DNA from: Rotaria socialis
Lineage: Eukaryota; Rotifera; Eurotatoria; Philodinida; Philodinidae
Assembly: GCA_905331475.1 (NCBI GenBank)
Contig: CAJNYU010000497.1
Coordinates: forward strand, 193,440 to 257,439
Reading direction: 5' to 3'
DNA length: 64,000 bases
The notes beneath the pieces are model-generated. The model saw only the letters and a list, made by a program, of their open reading frames with translations, did no database searches and had not been told where the DNA came from. Made by a program: the position numbers and the translations under genes. This document shows positions 55,011 to 64,000 of this stretch, piece by piece; the first letter of the stretch is position 1; every line of letters begins with the position of its first letter.

Positions 55011-55516
55011 AAAATCATAAATAAGCTTTTCGCTCTTGATCGGAACCCTAGTGTTGGAATTCCATAGGTTCCAGTGTCGGAATTTAACGGAGTCCAACGT
55101 AACCATTCGATCCATGTGTTCTGTTGACACCATATGCTTATTCATTGGGGATTAAGAAAATCTTTTTTCCTGCAGATTCGTTCACCTGGACTCAGGGTAG
55201 CCCTGAAATATCTATATCTATATATATCAACTTTCATCTATAGAGGTCGTTAGTAATCAGTTCTGTTTTTTAACTATCTTTATTTAATATTTTTTAAGAT
55301 ACTCACAGCATGAGTTTCAGTTAAATTTAGAAAATATTCATAATTTTAGAAGAAAAAAATATATAATATCTGATTGGCTGTTTTATTGTTATTATGGTTC
55401 AATGTGGTTCAAGTGGGTGAATATGGTAAAAAAATTGATGATATGCCATTTTTTTGCGTGTGAATGAACTCTTCTCTTTATATCATATATGTAAAAATGT
55501 CGTCTATAAAGCAATA

Positions 55517-57445
55517 ATGACTTTGACAAATTCATCTCTTCAAAACAATATCGATGATCTTTCTCAACGTCGTAATTTATTAAAACAAAAATGGATTGAG
55601 AGACAACGAAATGTTTCTGATTTACTTGCATCGGCTGTTGTCGCTTGTCGTACAAGTGCTAATGATATTCGTTCCATTGAACAACAAAAACAAGAAGTGT
55701 TATCATCAAATAGAATCAGTGATTTCGAATTTGAAACTTCAGTTGTTGATTATCTCAGCAAACACGCTCCGATCTTGGTATCAAGTTTAGCTCAGGTATT
55801 TTCCAAAGAAGATGAACAAATCAATAATTTATTAAAAAAATTAAGAATTAAAATTGACACCGAGAGTAAAGTAGTATTACCTCTTGATCATGTTGATCAA
55901 TTGTCAACTTCAAATCTATCAAAGCCTTCTTCTAAGCCTATAAAACGTTCTCTTCCGTCGTGGATGGATTTACCAGCACGGCGTGGTACGTTATTACCAC
56001 GTGAACATCCACCTCATCAACTAGTTCATTTACTTAAACATTTAACTGTACGAGAATTAGAACGAGAAAGTTTCAATGTTGAAATGGATCGGTTACTAAA
56101 TCGACAAACATCTATGGAAAAAATGTTATCACGTCGTTTTCATACAAACGATACAATACAAGAATATTGCCAATATACAACACGTGATGAATGTCCATCA
56201 GCAAATTCTCATTCACGTCTTCGTTCTCGATCATCATCAACATCATCTGATAATGAACAAGAAACAGTGGATGACGATTTTCAAATTAAAAAGAAACGAA
56301 AGCGAGATGATTCCATAGATTTCAATGAGTCAACAAAATATTCATCACGTTATTTTAATAAAAGTGGAAGAAATGTACATACATGTGGTAAAGTTCATTT
56401 TAGACGCTTAATTAAACCACATACTGATCGTTCACTTGGTGATTGTTCTTTTCTCAATACTTGTTTTCATATGGTAAGAAGTATATTAAATTAAATTTCA
56501 TTTTTTTAAAATTTTCTATAGGAAACATGTAAATATATTCATTATCAAATAGACAAAACAGATTTTGCACCATCATCTAATAGTAGTAACAATGTAAATA
56601 CTAAAACAAAACGTCATTTACCAATTGTGGAGCGAATTAGTCCAGGTTCATTACCACCCCAATGGGTTCAATGTGATTTGCGGCAATTGGATATGGCAGT
56701 ACTTGGAAAATTTTCCGTTATTATGGCTGATCCACCTTGGGATATTCATATGGAATTACCCTATGGAACTATGGCTGATGAAGAAATGAGAAGACTTGAT
56801 ATTCCATCATTACAAGATGATGGATATATATTTTTATGGGTAATATTTTTCATAGAAATGCAATCATTTTATTTTCATTTTCATTTATTTCAGGTAACTG
56901 GCCGTGCAATGGAACTTGGTAAAAAGAAACTACACTTTCTTTTTCTCAACTTCAAATTTTATTCTCTTTAAGGGCGTGAATGTCTTCGTATATGGGGTTA
57001 TCAACGATGTGATGAAATAATATGGGTTAAAACAAATCAATTACAACGTATTATTCGTACTGGTCGCACTGGTCATTGGCTGAATCATGGTAAAGAACAT
57101 TGTCTTGTTGGTGTGAAAGGTTCAACTGCTGGAATGAATCGTGGTCTTGATTGTGATGTTATTGTTGCTGAAGTACGTGCAACATCACGTAAGCCAGATG
57201 AAATATATGGTATGATCGAACGATTAGCCCCACGAACACGTAAAGTTGAATTATTCGGTCGACCTCATAATGTTCAACCAAACTGGACTACACTTGGCAA
57301 TCAATTAGATGGTGTTCGTTTAATTGAACCTGATGTTGTTCGAAGATTTCGACAAAGATATCCAAATGGATACAATATAGCTACGGCTAATCAACAGCAA
57401 GATATGAAAACATCATTATCAAATTCCCAAACAAATTCAAAATAA
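55517..57445 (+). CDS. METTL3: m6A mRNA methyltransferase METTL3
   Basis: Four exons, 55517-56473, 56522-56839, 56894-56918 and 56973-57445, give 590 residues, close to the human 580. An N-terminal helical part (~1-120) precedes two CCCH zinc fingers. ZnF1 is C218, C225, C290, H294; ZnF2 is C310, C316, C322, H326. The methyltransferase domain runs from ~345 to the end. It has the catalytic DPPW motif (389-392), the gate-loop sequence [32 protein letters not shown], and the very conserved [20 protein letters not shown] and RPHNVQPNW. It should form the nuclear METTL3-METTL14 writer. ZnF1 contains a 63-residue insert with KKKRKR (258-263). The 25-base third exon is a likely annotation trap. An in-frame ATG at 55454 would add 21 residues but 55517 fits the family better. 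Confidence 0.96.
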
Positions 57446-58529
57446 TCCAAAAAATGATTATATTTGGTTGTATGTAAATTGTTTTTAATAGAAAATAAAT
57501 GCGGAAACATCGGGTTTGCATCCGATTGTTATGTGTACTGCAAAAACTGAGTCGATTTAGGTATGTTGTGAATAATTCTGAGAAAAAAAATCCTTGGGGG
57601 GGGGGATGCAATACTGACAATTTTTTCGGTAACTCAGTCATTTCTTGACGGATCCTTCTCATCTTCGAACTCGACCGAGATATTGATGAGATCATTCTGT
57701 GTACAAAATTTCATGACAATTGGAAGAGGCTTTCAAGAGTTATCATGTTAACGGCCGGCCGAACACACTGACTGAATCTAGAGTGTACTCACTTTTTGAG
57801 TACACGAAAAAGAAAGTCAAATTCGTTTTTTAAATTTTATCGTTTGTGTTTTATTTCGAGAATGTATCAACGAAGTTTGATATTTATCTTCCATTGTAAA
57901 ATCTTATAGTATTATAAGAAAAAAAGCAAATGTTATCGTACTTTATTTTTTGAGTTGTCGTTTCTTTGATAAGACCGCACAAAGAAGAAGACAACAGTGG
58001 AAATGTTATAAAAACGTTGTCTACATTTTGTCTTATTAGTAAAACCTACTTTGTGAACCATTTTAGAATTGAATTGAGAAGAATATTCGACATTTTTTTA
58101 GTCGATAATGATACAATATCTTTATTTTTGTTTTACTCGTTCTCTGTTAACCTTCATAATTTACTGACAAGAGGACTTTTTATATTTATTTGCATTCGAT
58201 GTGTCATGGTTCTTATTCATCTTTTACAAAATCGACTGAGGTGTAGAGAAAAAAAAACGAACTGAAAGAGAAAAACCAAGCACAAGACGCACATTCATTG
58301 AATGAATAATACGAAACTTAAAATGGCCACTAAGGATACAAGACAACATTTTTGCAAAATTATACACAGTTGTTGTTTTTTAAAGCAAAAAAAAACAAAT
58401 AGTTTCTTCCTATGTGTTTTATTTTAGATTAAATATTGTTATTTTTGTACTTTAATACGGCTGTTTTGTTTGCTTATTGCCCGTGTAAACTATTGGTATT
58501 ATTAGTCTAAACAACGTTTATTGAGATCA
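57446..58529. other. Intergenic between METTL3 and PDCD6
   Basis: No gene seen. An aataaa at ~57495 probably ends METTL3. It contains a run of ten G at 57596-57605, a repeat-like GC-richer segment up to ~57780, and a perfect hairpin at 57783-57805. Confidence 0.55.
57783..57805. repeat. Perfect 9-bp hairpin
   Basis: gtgtactca (57783-57791) and tgagtacac (57797-57805) are exact reverse complements around a 5-base loop, ctttt. It sits at the edge of the GC-richer segment that starts after the G-run at 57596. Confidence 0.7.
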
Positions 58530-59922
<1,393 letters not shown>

Positions 59923-61713
59923 ATAACTCATAAGAAACAAGTTAAACTACTCTTTTTTTATACATTGTTTTTCATATTATTTTTTTAACTATCATGCATA
60001 ATCGAGAAAATTATTAACATTCATTTTAAAGATCAAATTATGTATTGTTTTGCGGATGTAATAATCAACTAGTAGTGATTTATATTCATTCTATTTTTCG
60101 CGCACACTTCATGTCCAGTTTGTCTTACGCTGCTAAACTTTATTGAAAGATACCTGCAAAATGTTTTCTTTGGTTTTCTTCGATTTGTTTTTCCAGTTCG
60201 ATAAGTGAATCTCGGTAAATCTATTTTACTTTCATTTTATATTCAATTATTATTTTACTGAACGAACCAGTTTAAGAACAATCGTATTCTTTGTTAATTA
60301 CTAAAATAAAATGATATCCATAGTTATAATAATATTTTCTTTTTTTCCAATTTAAATAAATTTCTTAGACGATCAATAATTATGCTCATTTTTTTTCTAT
60401 TGTTATTATTAATGTTTGAGTACATATGTCAGAGAAAAGTCATAGATATGTAGATTAATAATAAAATCTTTCGTTATATTTCTTGAGTCAAGATGTTGAC
60501 CTATAGACAACATCTAAATATATATTTCGTATTTTCGCAATAAAATCAACAATTTTATTTCTCGTTAAGGTCCTTGATGGTCTAGAGGATAAAGTAATAT
60601 TCATTCGGATAAAATATTGACAATTTGACAAAAACCAGTACTGCACACAAGAAATTTCTTTGCGATCCAAATATTATAAGTATGTGTACGATAGCTCGAG
60701 GCTTATAAAGAGAATAGTTTCGTATCGTGTGTCTTTAATGAAATATCAACTCACGAAGATAATGGTAATATTCAAAGAAAATCGTCTAGATTTAAAACGA
60801 TCACATGAGTATAAATAGGATAGTTTGTCGATTATAATTATGTGTGGAATGACGTCGATATATTTCATATATAGTTCAATATGATTACCAAAGATCAAGT
60901 TTCGGTCAATACTTGTTTAAAAGAACAACTAAAGTGACAAAATCTAATTTGAATCAGATTGAAGAATTGAATGATTAAATATAAAAACATTTTGAACGAA
61001 GAAATAAAAATGATGCACAGCAAATGTTGACCACAAAATCTAGCAATTACTATTGACTGAATAGCTTTACAGTTTTTGTTTTGAAAACTCATATCTAAAG
61101 TATCTGGCAATAATTCGTTAATTTTAAAAGCTATGCAATATTGTAAATAGAAAATGTTGTAGACGATAATGAAAGGAAAAAATAGATGTTCTTCTCTGTT
61201 TTTGTATTCTACCTAAAATAAATGCTTCTCAGATTTTTACCTTTATTTATTACTCTAAAATTCTTCAGAGGAAAGAAAACAATTTGAAGCGATTTAAATG
61301 TACATGAATAAAATCACAATCAGTAAGTTGTACATTAAACTATTTGTAAACATAAACCAAACTAGCAGAAGAAAAAGAACAACAGCAATGGACAAGCCTC
61401 AATGAAAATTAATTAGAATGAGTCCTTTTATTTTATAATAAAGGAATCTTTTTATATTCGTATAATTAATTCATTTAACAGTATTCGATGTATATTGAAT
61501 ATTTGCTTTGATCGACAGATAAAAGTCTGCCTTTCATCTTTCTTTCTTTCTTCATTTGTCGATCTTGTTCGTTACAATTGACATTTCAATGTAGACTAGA
61601 AGAGTAAAGGTCATAAAATCCCCAACTTGGGAACTGATGATGATCCTATTGCTTCTTGTTTCTTTGTGTCATTGTATGATAATAGCCGTTGTTGAGAGAT
61701 AGATAAAGACAGA

Positions 61714-61745
<32 letters not shown>

Positions 61746-63314
61746 GATTGATCGACCAGCAGGAATACAGCTGAGAAAATAAGCGACTGATCATCGAATA
61801 TATTAAGCTCAAGTCAAGGTGTTGAGAGAAAGAAGACGAAAGTTCCATACTGTGCATAGCAAATGTAACTTGATCACTTTACGATGAAGAAGACGAACAA
61901 GATAAGTAAGCAAACTGGTCAATACCAGCAGGATCAAAAGCACAGCATGCCGATTAACGCATTCGACACCTTATCGCCACGAGCACACATTATGGATGAT
62001 GCCACGCATCACCATTTGCAGTAAAATGATCAAAAGCTAGACGGATATGCTATTGGGCAAAGTGAATAGACAAACTACGAAAAAACAAAATCTATCCAAT
62101 ACAGAATTGCTAACTTGAAAAGATTTCATTGACAATTGATTCATCCTGATGTTCGTGTAACATCATAAACAGTGGTCAGTGGCTCCGAAATGATTGTTCA
62201 TTTTTTGAAACTCTAATAGCGTTCATCGTCGTGTAAGATAATTTCTATTTGAATGATTAAACTTGAAAAAATGAATATTTCATATGATTAAGATAGCATT
62301 TCAATTTCAAATCTATAAAAATAGGTTAAAAGAAGTTCCAAGTCGTGAGAACTGATAACCTCAAGGTAATCATTATAAATCAATGAATTTTCTTTCTTAA
62401 ATGAAGTAGTAGTTTCTCCGCAAGACATTTTTCAAAAGATTAAAGTGACCTTTCTGTTTTTTTTTTGACAAAACAACTTCATATCAAAAGTTTATCTTGA
62501 AAAAGAAAATGCATTCAAAAATGTTCTGATAGTTTTTTTTAAAGTTTTATAAGAAATGATTATTTTATCAGATAAATAACTACTGTTAACTTGAATAAAT
62601 TATTTAATGGACAATTAATATGTTCTTTTCTCTTCTTTTTCAGTTCGATTAGATAAAGAGAAAAAACAAGACTAAATTCTACTAGTGTCGTCCACATTTA
62701 TCTCTCAACTTAATTATTGTAATATTATCCTTTAGTCTATCATACACTTCTGGTTCAAATTAAAAAGAAAACGTCTTGAGTCGTAATGAACCAATGAACA
62801 TTTTCCACATGATGAGCAAAAGTCCCTATGGAGTAAGAGAACATGATGACGACGATGATTATGTTTAGAGAGGGGAAAGGAGGAACAGTAAACAAGTTTA
62901 TCGTTCGTTGCAATATACACAAAATATGAGTATCGATGTGGGAATGATCAACAACATCAGCAGACGTTTATAATATCTTAAAATAACATGATAGAGAAGA
63001 TGAAATTTTCTAGATTGAATTTTTCTATTCTATTTGCTATTAAAGAAAAAGAAATCAGTTTTGTTCGCTTGATTAAAGCAACGAAATTTGTTTCCCTTTT
63101 CTTTTTCAGTATTATTCAATTGATGAGTTTGATGATTGACTTGAGGCAGAAAGACACGGTGTGTGCTTGCACTTATCTCTTCTAGCGTATGTTTATTCAA
63201 ATTAGCCCACCCAATTTTCCTGTTCATCGAATCAATACGTTTGGTCCCTTCTACGTTCCCGAGATATAGCAATGGAACAAGTTAAACAAACATTCCGTTA
63301 CTTGCTTTCTCTTC

Positions 63315-63346
<32 letters not shown>

Positions 63347-64000
63347 TGACAACTTCTCCACCTCAATCAATTTCTTTTGCTAGAAAATATTTCTTTACTT
63401 GGTTTATCGAACTAATCGAAGAGCGAATGGGAATTTGTGTTGTTCTTTTTTAAGATTTCATCATTGTGAGAAGTGTGGTGCTTTTGTTCTTCCAATTTCA
63501 AGTTCTTCGCAAACAATCTGAAGCTAGAGAATAAATTGTCACTATTGAGAATAGTGCATTATGAGAACGAAGAATAACGAACACTCAAATTCTGTACATA
63601 CCTATTTCTATATATATATATATATACGTATATGTATGAATTTATATACGTACGTACGTATGTGCAATACCTGAGGGTTGATCGGCTGTTGCCTTGAATC
63701 AACAACCATTAGAACTAGTTACTAGTTTATAACCCATCAAATTGATGTGAGGAACAGTTGGACAAAACGGTGAATAAATTGTTCTGTCTAGTTCCATTGT
63801 CAAAACTATGAAAAAATGATAATGATATCTAATTTTTACTCATCAATCAAACAGTTGTGATGCTCGTTACGTTGCAATAAATACAATTTACTATTTTATG
63901 ACCTACTGCTGTTGTTCAGTTCTCATCGATCAATGATCGATGATTAGTACTTAAACAATGATGAGAATGTTTTTTTTTCTTTCATACTGATATATTTTGA
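59923..64000. other. Intergenic, no gene seen
   Basis: About 4.1 kb to the window end. Frames are short and AT-driven. Simple repeats: AG around 61719-61737, CT at 63321-63346, TA near 63612-63627. A sequence ggtctagaggata at ~60579-60591 resembles a tRNA A-box, but no B-box or fold follows. Confidence 0.5.
63321..63346. repeat. CT dinucleotide microsatellite
   Basis: Thirteen uninterrupted CT units in non-coding sequence. Confidence 0.9.

Larger units (their letters stand above)
50483..55516. other. Long intergenic region with tandem repeats
   Basis: About 5 kb with no firmly supported gene. It includes two short open frames at 51135-51284 and 51427-51660, listed under findings and rejected items. 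A degenerate ~163-base tandem repeat lies at 54416-55010. The last few hundred bases hold the METTL3 promoter. Confidence 0.5.

Noticed and set aside
60565-60600. tRNA-Glu-like A-box (tggtctagaggata)
   Set aside because: No B-box follows within the needed distance and the surrounding bases do not fold; a chance match, or at most a tRNA-derived fragment.

Overview
This is a eukaryotic, strongly AT-rich genomic window with many short introns (mostly 45-75 bp, GT-AG). The protein-coding content is animal. The six-bladed NHL-repeat protein at 1078-2079, with its Gln/Gly-rich blade linkers, resembles the large NHL family seen in bdelloid rotifers. My best guess is therefore a bdelloid rotifer, possibly a Rotaria-like AT-rich genome; this is inference from sequence style, not a search result. 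A 100-base N run at 2467-2566 marks a scaffold join.

Layout, left to right. 1-2566: a hairpin plus tandem-repeat block, an NHL-repeat gene (-), a decayed Tc1/mariner transposase fragment, and the gap. 3324-5042: an unrecognised five-exon single-pass membrane protein with five 14-residue Thr-rich repeats (+), convergent with a PP1-binding RVxF protein (5300-6952, -). 6953-13285: a long gene-poor stretch. 13286-14451: UBASH3/TULA-type histidine phosphatase (+). 16305-16829: TIMM9 (-). 19571-20648: TACC coiled-coil protein (-). 20832-22124: an unrecognised acidic protein (-) that may belong to the TACC locus. 23074-28716: TDRD3 (-, 11 exons). 29506-35409: FAM135 (+, 16 exons). 35762-36118: ribosomal protein eS27/RPS27 (+). 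38187-40029: Integrator subunit INTS12 (+). 44179-45688: a BRCA1/BARD1-type tandem-BRCT protein without a RING (-), head-to-head with 47064-49606, the H4K20 methyltransferase KMT5B/C (Suv4-20, +), followed by 49928-50482, CHTF8 (+, with a GC-AG intron). 55517-57445: the m6A writer METTL3 (+). 58530-59922: the penta-EF-hand protein PDCD6/ALG-2 (+). 59923-64000: no gene seen.

Most genes here are single-copy housekeeping regulators of chromatin, RNA and the cytoskeleton. They are ordinary nuclear genes, each with its own introns, and I see no operon-like system. Most multi-exon models were assembled by hand from splice sites; in every model given here the phases add up to one open frame from ATG to stop. 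The most interesting points are: a 63-residue insert carrying a nuclear-localisation-like motif inside METTL3 zinc finger 1; the RING-less BRCA1/BARD1-like protein with a Cys/His knuckle; the unrecognised repeat-bearing membrane protein; a degenerate ~163-bp tandem repeat; and two inverted-repeat structures that could be small non-autonomous elements. I found no LTR or other virus-like element, CRISPR, rRNA or convincing tRNA.
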